A DNA stretch of 32,537 nt from Cyclobacteriaceae bacterium. GTDB taxonomy: Bacteria; Bacteroidota; Bacteroidia; Cytophagales; Cyclobacteriaceae. The position numbers and the translations under genes were made by a program. The stretch's first letter is position 1, and every line of letters begins with the position of its first letter. The notes beneath the pieces were generated by a model that was given only the letters and a program-made list of their open reading frames with translations, did no database searches and was not told the DNA's origin. Shown one piece after another: positions 1-6,276 of this stretch. Where the stretch lies: assembly GCA_013140555.1 (NCBI GenBank), contig JABFSO010000475.1, forward strand, positions 1-32,537, in the 5' to 3' direction.

Positions 1-39
1 AGGTTTTGCTGATAGCAGTGTGGTAATCCGTGCGGACTA
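1..39. repeat. 39-bp exact repeat, copy 1
   Basis: Identical over 39 bases to 2239-2277, beginning AGGTTTTGCTGATAGCAGTG and ending CGGACTA. It contains a short inverted motif (ACTGCTATCAGC on the minus strand). A related CTGCTGATAGCAG core occurs near 21871. It interrupts the cyclophilin-like ORF. Confidence 0.9.
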
Positions 40-209
40 AGCATCTCCTTAAAAGCTTTTGCTGAGTTGTTGTCCAAAAGTGTAGCTGTAAAAGTCTGAG
101 CGTTAACAGTTATTTTGATTTTTACTTTTGTCATTTTGTTGTCGCTAAACGATGAGCCTACTATAAGTACTGAAATAAAGGTCAAATAAAATATATGAGA
201 AGGTTTCAT
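1..209 (-). pseudogene. truncated cyclophilin-like (DUF369-type) secreted protein
   Basis: The minus-strand ORF from an ATG at 207-209 begins with a hydrophobic leader (MKPSHIFYLTFISVLIVGSS) and then reads KVKIKITVNAQTFTATLLDN followed by NSAKAFKEML. This is the typical N-terminus of bacterial cyclophilin-like-fold proteins, which are usually about 130-160 residues and continue with a proline-rich strand after KEML. Here the family sequence stops exactly at KEML. The next codons come from a 39-bp repeat (1-39) that has an identical copy at 2239-2277. The gene therefore looks cut by repeat insertion or a repeat-mediated deletion and then runs off the window. It is probably non-functional. The family call rests on a short segment but a characteristic one. 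Confidence 0.6.
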
Positions 210-239
210 TTGATACAGTGTTGAGAGAATAATTTTACT

Positions 240-800
240 TTAAATTTCTTTAATCACTTTGGCTGGGATACCGGCTACAATTGTATTGTCAGGAACATTT
301 GTTGAAACAACTGCGCCTGCTGCTACGATTGAATTTTCGCCAATAGTGACACCTGGCAAAATAATTGCTCCCGCACCAATCCAAGCATTTTTCTTGATGT
401 GAATATGTCCAACCATCAGAGAATGTCTGTTTTCGGGTGATATTGGATGTCCTTCAGATAATAAGCTGACCTTCGGTGCAAGCAATACGTTGTCTTCAAT
501 GGTAATTCCCCCCAAATCCAGAAACGTGCAGTCGAAGTTGATAAATACGTTTTTTCCGATTTTAGTATGCTTGCCGTAATTGATGTATAAAGGTGTAAAG
601 ACATCAACGCTTTTGTCAATTTCACCACCCGTAATTTGGCTTAATAAGTTTCTGATTTCTGTCGGGCTTGAAGAATTATTCAACTGAACCAATAATTTCT
701 TCGTTGCAAATGAAGCGTCCCTCAGTTTAAATCCCTCGGGGTCGTTGGCTAAAATTGTTTCTCCGTCACGGAGTCTTTCAAAAATACTCTTTGCGTTCAT
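240..800 (-). CDS. sugar O-acetyltransferase, maltose/galactoside acetyltransferase (Maa/LacA/NodL) family
   Basis: A 186-residue, full-length member of the left-handed beta-helix acetyltransferases, which move an acetyl group from acetyl-CoA to a sugar hydroxyl in the cytoplasm. The N-terminal ~55 residues form the helical Mac domain. From about residue 70 hexapeptide-type turns follow (IGKNVFIN, IEDNVLLAP, IKKNAWIGAGAIILPG, IGENSIVAAGAVV). The catalytic histidine is H118 in LSEGHPISPE, and the C-terminal VAGIPAKVI is the usual family ending. The ATG start fits the family. It lies between an interrupted gene and a small palindrome and has no obvious operon partner. The real substrate cannot be read from sequence. 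Confidence 0.92.
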   Translation of the reverse strand: MNAKSIFERLRDGETILANDPEGFKLRDASFATKKLLVQLNNSSSPTEIRNLLSQITGGEIDKSVDVFTPLYINYGKHTKIGKNVFINFDCTFLDLGGITIEDNVLLAPKVSLLSEGHPISPENRHSLMVGHIHIKKNAWIGAGAIILPGVTIGENSIVAAGAVVSTNVPDNTIVAGIPAKVIKEI

Positions 801-848
801 CTTCCTGATTTACAGTAAACGAAATTAAGAAATGCAAGTGATAAAGTC

Positions 849-888
849 GCTCGCCATTCATGTATTTATACATACTGCTGTTGGCAGC
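849..888. other. imperfect palindrome between two minus-strand genes
   Basis: Nested inverted repeats: GCTCGCCA (849-856) pairs imperfectly with TGGCAGC (882-888), and ATGTAT pairs with ATACAT within 860-873. It lies between the CMD gene and the acetyltransferase. The layout resembles a folded recombination site or a weak terminator. There is no T-run, so terminator function is doubtful. Confidence 0.4.
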
Positions 889-979
889 TTTCTAATTTAG
901 AAAATGTTTCAGAATCTTTTGAATCTTCTGTGGCGTCAAAGGGATTTGATTTTCTGCAAGCAGTCTTCGGAAAATATTA

Positions 980-1309
980 TCATTGTTTTGATTCAAACAT
1001 TTCCTTAGCTATCATTATAGCCGTCATTGCTCTTGGCCAACCTGCGTAGAAAGCTAAATGAGTAATAACTCCAACCAGTTCAGCTTCGGTCAGTCCGTTA
1101 TCTTTTGCGCGGCCTAAATGATATTTTAGTTGCCCAGAATGTTCGCCTACAACTAAAGCTGCAACAGTGATTAAACTCCTTTCTCTTGGCGAAAGTTCTT
1201 TTCCTTCCCATACATCGCCAAAAAGTACATTGTCAGTATATTCGACAAGCTTTGGTGCGAAGTCTCCTATCATTTTTTGTGCAGCCGATATTTTTTCTTC
1301 ATTACTCAT
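980..1309 (-). CDS. carboxymuconolactone decarboxylase-like (AhpD-fold) protein
   Basis: A 109-residue protein with the CMD fold. VWEGKELSPRERSLITVAAL (33-52) is the family signature, followed by EHSGQLKYHLGRAKDNG and the C-terminal THLAFYAGWPRAM. The family includes gamma-carboxymuconolactone decarboxylase and AhpD peroxidases. The CxxC pair of AhpD is absent, so a thiol peroxidase role is unlikely; a small-molecule decarboxylase or an unassigned role is more plausible. The ATG start is followed by ordinary family sequence, and upstream lies a repeat element ending in an attC-like palindrome (1388-1440). It is apparently monocistronic. Confidence 0.85.
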   Translation of the reverse strand: MSNEEKISAAQKMIGDFAPKLVEYTDNVLFGDVWEGKELSPRERSLITVAALVVGEHSGQLKYHLGRAKDNGLTEAELVGVITHLAFYAGWPRAMTAIMIAKEMFESKQ

Positions 1310-1387
1310 TTGATTTGTTTTTTAATTGTCAATAAAAATATGGTAAAGCTTATTGTTTAAAATGTCGCCAAAATATTGCCGGGCATT

Positions 1388-1540
1388 GGCGCTAACATCA
1401 GGCTATGCGCATCTTTTACTGTGAAACTTGCGCATACTCCCAAAAACTTGTGCATATTTCTCTTCTAGACGCTTGCTCTTTGTTCTATCAAATCTCGCTC
1501 TTCCCTCCCACACCTCCAAAAAAAATCTTGTCGTAAAATC
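1388..1540 (-). repeat. composite element A, copy with attC-like end
   Basis: Read on the minus strand it contains the core (GGAGGTGTGGGAGGGAAGAG, CGAGATTTG), then a palindromic part (AAATATGCACAAG ... GATGCGCATAGCCTGATGTTA). It aligns over more than 130 bases with 4178-4346 and stops matching just after TGATGTTA / TAATGTTA. The core also yields a fortuitous conserved peptide (FLEVWEGRARF) in both copies, which explains spurious ORFs here. It sits directly upstream of the CMD gene. Confidence 0.8.
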
Positions 1541-1990
1541 TGTCTGAATCAGGATTTGCAGGATTTTAGGATTAACAGGATTATGGGTACTTCGGATTAT
1601 ATACCTTTTTAATTTGTAGGCTTGTTGCGCCAAAATTAATCAACAATCCAATGGGCTTATCGTATGCCACCAGATAGTTCTTTGCTTGCCCCAAATGCAC
1701 CTCTTCTAAATTGATCAACGCTTTCAACTCCACTACGATGTTACCTTCCACCACAAAATCTGCTGTGTACCCACCAGAATACCATTATAATAAATATCCT
1801 GATCCATCTCGCGTATAAATTGTAAACCTGCTTTCTCTAACTCAATAGCAAGACAACGCTGGTAGATAACTTCTTGAAAACCATTACCTAGTGTGTTGTG
1901 CACTTTCATGGCACAGCCATTTATCTTATAGGTAATCTCATCTATCGACATCCTGTAAATCCTTTAATCCTGTGAATCCTGATTCAGACA
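1541..1990 (-). mobile_element. GxxExxY gene unit bounded by inverted periodic repeats
   Basis: The left boundary at 1541 reads TGTCTGAATCAGGATT inward. The right boundary at 1990 reads the same on the opposite strand. Inside each end the sequence continues as a degenerate 8-9-base period (CAGGATTTT, AGGATTAA, CAGGATTA). The only gene between them is the GxxExxY pseudogene. Solo ends occur at 2283, 5777, 25095 and 30731-30771. No transposase is encoded, so mobility would have to be supplied from elsewhere. The boundaries are clear; the mobile nature is inferred. Confidence 0.5.
1581..1951 (-). pseudogene. GxxExxY family protein (PD-(D/E)XK-like), frameshifted
   Basis: The ATG at 1949-1951 opens MSIDEITYKINGCAMKVHNT, then LGNGFQEVIYQRCLAIELEK: the GxxExxY motif (G-F-Q-E-V-I-Y) is plain. 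At about 1780 the frame breaks after YYNGILVGT. The other frame continues ADFVVEGNIVVELKALI, LGQAKNYLVAYDKPIGLLIN and FGATSLQIKKVYNPKYP to a TAA at 1581. The D-(x)n-E-x-K residues of the presumed nuclease core (ADFVVE, VELK) lie in the shifted part. The joined product would be about 123 residues, the normal family length. Pfam treats the family as a PD-(D/E)XK superfamily member; its biological role is unknown. A sequencing error could also produce the shift. Confidence 0.8.
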
Positions 1991-2009
1991 TTTTATTTCT
2001 GTTAGCCTC

Positions 2010-2124
2010 TTAACAAATCTCGTTCTTCCCTCCCACACCTCCAAAAAAAGTCTTGTCGTAAAATCTCTACAAAACGTGTCGTTTTTTCATGACAAAAAAG
2101 TCCGGAATTCTTTTATATTGGCGC
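2010..2124. repeat. composite element A core plus conserved tail
   Basis: The core AACAAATCTCGTTCTTCCCT is followed by CCACACCTCC, TCTTGTCGTAAAATCTCTAC and a tail with GTGTCGTTTTTTCATGACAA and TCTTTTATATTGGCG. It matches 30788-30903 along almost its full length. Its tail contains a T6/A6 pairing around CATGAC. It adjoins the GxxExxY unit, as the 30788 copy adjoins a solo GxxExxY end. Confidence 0.8.
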
Positions 2125-2238
2125 GGCTCTATTAGGACTTGGGGATTAGGACTTGGAACTTGGGGCTTTGTGTTGCGATACGCGCGTAGTCAATGGTCAA
2201 TGGTCATTGGTCATTGGTCATTGGGGTTGCGAGGCGTG
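2125..2238. repeat. short tandem repeats after element A tail
   Basis: Two different microsatellite-like tracts: TTAGGACTTGGGGA-type repeats (about 2130-2167) and a 7-mer array GGTCAATGGTCATTGGTCAT (about 2190-2225). Each is followed by a TTGCGA motif (GTGTTGCGATACGCG, GGTTGCGAGGCGTGAG). No coding potential was seen. Confidence 0.75.
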
Positions 2239-2277
2239 AGGTTTTGCTGATAGCAGTGTGGTAATCCGTGCGGACTA
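2239..2277. repeat. 39-bp exact repeat, copy 2
   Basis: Identical to 1-39. It lies between the microsatellite tract and a solo GxxExxY end, away from any gene, which suggests the sequence is an intergenic repeat in its own right and an intruder in the cyclophilin-like gene. Confidence 0.9.
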
Positions 2278-2282
2278 CTTAC

Positions 2283-2318
2283 TGTCTGAATCAGGATTTA
2301 CAGGATTTGCAGGATGGG
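2283..2318 (+). repeat. solo GxxExxY-unit end
   Basis: TGTCTGAATCAGGATTTACA followed by GGATTTGCAGGATGGG. It is the same periodic repeat that bounds the unit at 1541-1990, without a partner end or gene. A near-identical copy with the same GATGGGCAGGC extension is at 5777. Confidence 0.8.
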
Positions 2319-2350
2319 CAGGCTGATTGTTGTTGCAATAAAGGAGGGTG

Positions 2351-2388
2351 TTACGCAGAGTCCCTGGGAGGAGACTCTGCGCAGAAAT
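2351..2388. repeat. REP-like palindrome, copy 1
   Basis: CGCAGAGTC and GACTCTGCG flank a purine-rich loop, and a CAGAAAT tail follows. It is related to 21953-21993 and 28271-28310. Between 2319 and 2560 nothing else recognisable was seen. Confidence 0.65.
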
Positions 2389-2560
2389 AAGGCGATTTGC
2401 AAACTCCTTCTGACAGGCGTCTGCGGAAGTCCTTTTCTTCTATCTTAAATTATTCGTTGGCCAGTTCAGTTCGCTCGACTTCCACACGAGGGTAATCTAA
2501 TTTAGAAGCCTTCCATCTTTTGTACAGCATCATCGTCCTTACAACTGGACTTTGTTCAAG

Positions 2561-2696
2561 ACACACACGTTGGTGCATAATCAGTTGCGGGAATTCGAAG
2601 CGCGTCACTGTCCCACGAAACCAAACGTATTTTGAAAAACTAAACTACAAATTTACACTGAACCCCGCCATTGATTATGCACTTTGTTATGTGCAT
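2561..2696 (-). other. attC-like large imperfect palindrome downstream of the phosphorylase
   Basis: Perfect 11-base arms GTGCATAATCA (2573-2583) and TGATTATGCAC (2672-2682), with inner GCGGG/CCCGC pairing. The outer motif on the minus strand is TGCACATAACA (2685-2695). The same 11-mer occurs inverted at 4177-4187, upstream of the methyltransferase. The two-gene segment 2702-4132 is thus bracketed like an integron cassette (R'' ... R'). Most of the central 80 bases are unpaired. A canonical GTTRRRY at the distal end is not evident. Confidence 0.45.
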
Positions 2697-2701
2697 ACCC
2701 C

Positions 2702-3472
2702 TTACCGTATCTTTTTTATCACCTGTCCAATTAGTTCAAGCATTCTTAAACTTCCAAAGTGTTCTCCTTTCTCAAAGTCACCCTCTGACTGAGCCATAGT
2801 ATTTGTCAGATGTGCAAAACAAACTATCTTTTTGTCCTTTGCTTTTGCAAACGCGTACAGTGCAGATGCTTCCATCTCCACACACATTACTCCTTGCTCT
2901 TGCATTTCATTTATCGAACTTTGCGTCTCGCGATAAGGAGCATCAGTCGTCCAACTTTTAGCATTGAACCATAAAGATGAACTAGAAAGACTGTCCAACT
3001 TCTCAAAAATTTTATCACCTATCGTAGCTGGCATTTCTGTCGGCAAGTAATGATAACTTGTTCCTTCGTCCCTGATAGCTTCTGTTATTAGGGCGAAATT
3101 CTTGTCTGTCGAGGGTTGATTTATTATTCCAGATGATGTAACACTAATCAAATACTCGCAACCAGAAACAAAAAGTTGTTCTGCTACTAAAACTGCGTAA
3201 GATGCACCTACGATGCATGGAATAATTCCAACTTCAATTTCGTCAATTTGAAAAGTAAATAAATTGGAATGATAACAAGCCCAACAATCGTTCTTTTTAG
3301 CGTCACCAATATTAAGCAGATATTTTGCTAAGTCTCCGTCTGGGTCAAGGATACAAATTTGTGGAACGCTGCAATTCTGAATATTCTTTTGTCTACGGGC
3401 TTCTCGCAATAAATTCTCAGGCAGAAATACGGAAACCTCACCATAATTTTTATTCTCTAAGATTGAAGCCAT
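2702..3472 (-). CDS. nucleoside phosphorylase (PNP/UDP phosphorylase family)
   Basis: A 256-residue cytoplasmic enzyme of the PNP_UDP_1 fold, which splits nucleosides with phosphate into base and ribose-1-phosphate. Visible family features are VGASYAVLVAEQL (88-100), VTSSGIINQP, EAIRDEGTSYHYLP (131-144) and CVEMEASALYAFA (197-209), whose second glutamate, E201, binds ribose. Length is normal. The EAIRDEG-SYHYLP segment is closer to the uridine phosphorylase/hexameric PNP group than to trimeric PNPs, but substrate is not settled by sequence. It starts 30 bases after the methyltransferase stop, so the two probably share a transcript for nucleotide salvage or modified-nucleoside handling (inference). 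Confidence 0.9.
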   Translation of the reverse strand: MASILENKNYGEVSVFLPENLLREARRQKNIQNCSVPQICILDPDGDLAKYLLNIGDAKKNDCWACYHSNLFTFQIDEIEVGIIPCIVGASYAVLVAEQLFVSGCEYLISVTSSGIINQPSTDKNFALITEAIRDEGTSYHYLPTEMPATIGDKIFEKLDSLSSSSLWFNAKSWTTDAPYRETQSSINEMQEQGVMCVEMEASALYAFAKAKDKKIVCFAHLTNTMAQSEGDFEKGEHFGSLRMLELIGQVIKKIR

Positions 3473-3502
3473 TATTTTTGATTGTATGATGATTGATAAC
3501 TT

Positions 3503-4132
3503 CTATGACACAGATATTTTTTTGAAGCTACAAAAAATAAAATTTTGTATTGTGTTAAAAGGAGTCATGTGGTCAACCGATATGCACTTTATTTTTTCAA
3601 AGAATTCTTTTAGTCGATTTGTCATTGATACTTCCGAATACTGTTTGATTTCGATGCCGCTGCATTTTTGAGGGCCTTGCTCTGAAAATGTCCCGATAAC
3701 TAAAACTCCTTTTGGTTTTATACTTTGTTGTATTGTGTCGATATAGCTTGTGATGTCCTGCTCCCGTGTCAAGAAGTGAAATGCTGCTCTGTCGTGCCAA
3801 AAGTCATATTGTTCTGTCGGCTTAAAAGTAGAAGCGTCTGCAACTATCCATTTTACTTTCTTTGCAAGGTCGCCCAGCCGTTGCTTTGCTTTGTCAAGCG
3901 AAACTGCTGAAATGTCGAGAACCGTAATGTCCGAATATCCCAAGTCAAGCAAGTGGTCAACGAAGAAACTGTCACCACCACCGATGTCGATAATTTTTGA
4001 GGTCTTGGAAATATTGAACTGTTTTAAAAAGTCCAACGAGGTAGTCGGTGTCGGCTGGTACCAACTTACGTCTTTTAGGTCTTTGGTCTGATAGATATTC
4101 TCCCAGTGTTTTTTTCTGTCTAAATGTTCCAT
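3503..4132 (-). CDS. class I SAM-dependent methyltransferase
   Basis: 209 residues with a Rossmann methyltransferase core. Motif I is IIDIGGGDSFFV (47-58), the acidic ribose-binding residue is in VLDIS (about 73), motif II region is VADASTF (97-103), and the post-II YDFWHDRAAFHF (109-120) is typical of small-molecule methyltransferases. There is no signal peptide. It is the first gene of a pair with the nucleoside phosphorylase. The acceptor substrate is unknown. Upstream is a composite element ending in GTTATGTGC, so the gene's leader begins right at that repeat boundary. Confidence 0.88.
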   Translation of the reverse strand: MEHLDRKKHWENIYQTKDLKDVSWYQPTPTTSLDFLKQFNISKTSKIIDIGGGDSFFVDHLLDLGYSDITVLDISAVSLDKAKQRLGDLAKKVKWIVADASTFKPTEQYDFWHDRAAFHFLTREQDITSYIDTIQQSIKPKGVLVIGTFSEQGPQKCSGIEIKQYSEVSMTNRLKEFFEKIKCISVDHMTPFNTIQNFIFCSFKKISVS

Positions 4133-4177
4133 CTATGTCTTAATGTTTACTCGTCATTCTTGGTCGTCACAGGGGTT

Positions 4178-4346
4178 GCACATAACATTAGGCTATGCGC
4201 ATCTTTTACTGTGAAATTTGCGCATACTCCAAAAAACTTGCGCATATTTCTGTTATATCCGTTAGCTCTTATCTTAACAAATCTCGCTCTTCCCTCCCAC
4301 ACCTCCAAAAAAAGTCTTGTCGTAAAATCTCTACAAAACCGTGTAA
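4178..4346 (-). repeat. composite element A, copy with attC-like end
   Basis: Minus-strand order: core (TTTGGAGGTGTGGGAGGGAA, GAGCGAGATTTGTTAAG), then GGATATAACAGAAATATGCG, a spacer with a second ATGCGCAA, and GATGCGCATAGCCTAATGTT running into ATGTGCAACC. The arms ATATAAC..TATGCGCA and TGCGCATA..GTTATGTG pair imperfectly over about 20 bases. It aligns with 1388-1540. Confidence 0.8.
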
Positions 4347-4368
4347 AGATTTTATCTGTTTTTAACAT

Positions 4369-4720
4369 TTTTTAAAGGTCAGATAGAATCGCCATGCAGG
4401 TAAGATACATGATTCGGTGTTTCTGAAGGCGATTTCATGACAAGAAATGGCCTTAACCCAAAGCTTTTCACTAGTACTGAACCTGTTGGGCCATAACATG
4501 TGACCATAAAAAAAACCCAAACACATGAAAGTCGGGAATTCTTTTATCTTTTCCCCGAAGGGGAAGTTGAGAGTTGCTGGTGGTGGCGTATTGCGAAACT
4601 CGGGGGTGAAATTTGTCGAGCACTATCGGAGCGCTACATCTGAGTAGATGGGAAGGACAGAGAGACGGAGAGCGTGACGATTGACTGATGACTATTGACT
4701 ATAAACTATTAAGGAGTGTA
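4369..4720. other. non-coding repetitive stretch
   Basis: No credible gene. It holds a degenerate piece of the element A tail (TCATGACAAG near 4435, GTCGGGAATTCTTTTATCTT near 4533), a CCCCGAAGGGG hairpin (about 4553-4563), a GTATTGCGAAACTCGGGGG motif matching the TTGCGA motif of other copies, and a GACTGATGACTATTGACTAT tract (about 4682-4701). Confidence 0.6.
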
Positions 4721-4773
4721 AAAAAAAGGTCTACCCGCCCGGTGGCAAAAGCCTGCCAAAGCGAAGTAGACCT
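4721..4773 (-). terminator. Rho-independent terminator of the 250-residue gene
   Basis: On the minus strand, AGGTCTAC (4766-4773) and GTAGACCT (4728-4735) form an 8-bp stem around a GC-containing interior, followed by a T-run at 4721-4728. It lies about 20 bases after the stop codon of the 4791-5543 gene. Confidence 0.85.
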
Positions 4774-4790
4774 AACAAAAACCAAAACCC

Positions 4791-5543
4791 TTATTCTTCC
4801 TCTTTGTTTTTAAATGTAAGGCTCGAGAGGCGTTTGAATTCTTTACTTGTAGGGCCGAAGGCAAACTTTACATATTTCTTGGTTACCCTTACGCAAGTAA
4901 TCAAACCAAGCTCGGTATCGTACAGAATTTTGTCGCGTGCCTCTAATGCCGCGTTGAAATTAATTTTGGCATCCTGCGCCAAATCGTTTCTGGTAATGAC
5001 TTCGTTGAGCATGGTTTTAAGAGATTGTACTGTCAGATCCATTTCATTGGGCTGATAGTTTTCTTCGGCTCCAAACATGGTGATCAACTTATCAAAGTTT
5101 TCAATCTTACGATTCATGCTGCCCTGTGCTACCGAGTTGCGTCTGGTTTCTGCTTCCTGCGTTGTTTCGGCTGCCGTGTCTGGCTCTGGTTCATCAATAG
5201 GGTTGATGCGCTTACTGTGGTACTTGGCGACTTGCTTGTTGATCTTCTCGATTGTTTCAGGAAGAATGTCGGAAGAGGCTGCGCCACTGCCCAAGCGGGT
5301 GACCATCTTATCCAGCGCACCGAAGGTACGTGCACGCTCAGTAATGGCTCTGGTCATGTCGGTGTGTGCAGTGTTGAGTGCCGACATCGCCTGCTTGGCA
5401 TTAGCAAGCACGATCTTCAAGTTATCAAGCTTGATGATGGCCTTGGCCGGTTTGAACGTAGAACCAAATGCGATGCAACGTTTTACAAGCTCTGCAAAGC
5501 GAGCCACGTTTGTGGAGTGGCCGGAATCAAAATTTTTTTCCAT
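4791..5543 (-). CDS. unknown protein, related at its C-terminus to 31077-31451
   Basis: 250 residues, soluble, charged and largely helical; no signal peptide or membrane segment. The N-terminal half has an Ala-rich helical stretch (LANAKQAMSALNTAHTDMTR, 48-67). A linker follows with acidic and TTQEAETRR sequence around 120-135. The C-terminal ~80 residues contain ALEARDKILYD and FAFGPTSKEFKRLSSLTF. The 124-residue protein at 31077-31451 ends with FGVDSNEIQSLGLKKKSDYR, so both share the pattern FG..S.E...L..k.K. No known function is recognised. The gene has a strong terminator, a sigma-54-like promoter element 40 bases upstream and an upstream inverted repeat, so it is a self-contained regulated unit. 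It is framed by low-complexity repeats on both sides. Confidence 0.8.
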   Translation of the reverse strand: MEKNFDSGHSTNVARFAELVKRCIAFGSTFKPAKAIIKLDNLKIVLANAKQAMSALNTAHTDMTRAITERARTFGALDKMVTRLGSGAASSDILPETIEKINKQVAKYHSKRINPIDEPEPDTAAETTQEAETRRNSVAQGSMNRKIENFDKLITMFGAEENYQPNEMDLTVQSLKTMLNEVITRNDLAQDAKINFNAALEARDKILYDTELGLITCVRVTKKYVKFAFGPTSKEFKRLSSLTFKNKEEE

Positions 5544-5571
5544 AGAATTGAATTTATTAGTTGGAAAAACT

Positions 5572-5590
5572 TTTACATATCTCGTGCCAA
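5572..5590 (-). promoter_or_regulatory. candidate -24/-12 (sigma-54-type) promoter
   Basis: The minus strand reads TTTGGCACGAGATATGTAAA. TTGGCACG matches the -24 half of the sigma-54 consensus exactly; the -12 half (ATGTA at four-base spacing) lacks the usual GC. The predicted start lies about 20 bases before the ATG at 5543. TAAGTTTG just upstream could instead serve as a Bacteroidota -7 box (TAnnTTTG). A matching TTTGGCACGCGATTTGAAAG is at about 32020-32039. Confidence 0.4.
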
Positions 5591-5654
5591 ACTTAAAAAC
5601 GCTTTTCTGAATGAGTTTTGCCAGTTTGCGTTTCGGAGAAAGAGTTCAACTAAC

Positions 5655-5684
5655 GATATATAACGAAAATTCTCGTTTTATATC
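5655..5684. promoter_or_regulatory. inverted repeat, possible activator site
   Basis: GATATATAACGA (5655-5666) and TCGTTTTATATC (5673-5684) form 12-base arms with one mismatch and a 6-base gap. The site is centred about 83 bases upstream of the TTTGGCACG element, a position typical of enhancer-binding-protein sites. The same word, GATATAAAACGA, occurs at 32102-32113. Confidence 0.45.
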
Positions 5685-5696
5685 AACAAAAAGGGT

Positions 5697-5811
5697 CTAG
5701 TTAATAGATAATAGTTAATCGTTAATAGTTAACAGTTAATCGGGGCTAGGTGTTGCGAGAAGTGTAGACTGCTCATTGTCTGAATCAGGATTTACAGGAT
5801 TTTAGGATGGG
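5697..5811. repeat. TTAATAGATAATAG-type tandem tract and solo GxxExxY end
   Basis: A degenerate 9-base tandem tract (TTAATAGATAATAGTTAATC, 5700-5742) is followed by GTGTTGCGAGAAGTGTAGAC and then TGTCTGAATCAGGATTTACA (5777-). The order microsatellite, then TTGCGA, is the same as at 2125-2238 and 30903-30985. Confidence 0.7.
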
Positions 5812-5819
5812 CAGGCCTC

Positions 5820-6276
5820 GGCTTAAGTTTTGTGTTGAGAAACGAGCATTGTCACATTGAAGCGGAATTGCGGCAGCCCGGACGTAGTACTTTTAGCAAA
5901 CTGTGCGAACATGTTATTCTGGATTCATCAAAAGGGAGCCGCGTTGGTAAGAATGCAAGCAGGGAGAAATAAAAGAGGTTTTGTATTGTGGCAATCTGAC
6001 CACCCTGCCCTGCGGGGTTTGGCTTGCGACCACCCCGCCTTGCGGGGCATTTTTAAAAACCACCCCGCCCTACGGGCACCCTTACCAGGAGGGGAGCAGA
6101 TTGGTGTTTAATTCACCCTGCTCTCTAAAAAAAGTATGAATTGTGATTCGTTTTGTAAACACACCCATACACACTTGGCGTGGCGACACGATTGGTGAAT
6201 CCCCTAAAGAGAGAGTGGCGTGATGAAGGTTTGTTAGTGAAGAACACCAAAGGCAAAAGCAACTGAATATCCCACT
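5820..6276. repeat. non-coding stretch with three GC-rich hairpins
   Basis: Three closely spaced hairpin units sharing CCACCC(T/C)GCC: at about 6000-6017 (CCTGCCCTGCGGGG), 6030-6048 (CCCCGCCTTGCGGGG) and 6060-6078 (CCCCGCCCTACGGG). A CCCTTACCAGGAGGGG tail follows. The 84-codon plus-strand reading frame here encodes only the echo HPALRG and has no family resemblance, so it is not called a gene. The rest, up to the Imm7 stop at 6277, shows nothing recognisable. Confidence 0.65.

Noticed and set aside
900-980. Short minus-strand frame NIFRRLLAENQIPLTPQKIQ next to the CMD stop
   Set aside because: Protein-like but with no start and under 40 codons; may be a gene remnant and cannot be supported.
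1403-1633. 76-residue ORF with FLEVWEGRARF
   Set aside because: It spans element A core and the repeat end of the GxxExxY unit. The same peptide appears in the other element A copy at 4147-4368, so it is a by-product of the repeat.
2520-2792. 90-residue plus-strand ORF
   Set aside because: Overlaps the palindromic site and the antisense end of the phosphorylase gene; composition is not protein-like.
4147-4368. 73-residue ORF with FLEVWEGRARF
   Set aside because: Lies within the element A repeat, with no independent evidence of coding.
5025-5663. 212-residue plus-strand ORF opposite the 250-residue gene
   Set aside because: Antisense shadow: the minus-strand product has normal helical composition, terminator and promoter, while this one has irregular composition and overlaps the promoter.
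5857-6111. 84-residue plus-strand ORF with HPALRG repeats
   Set aside because: The repeated peptide is the translation of GC-rich hairpins; no family resemblance and no plausible protein character.
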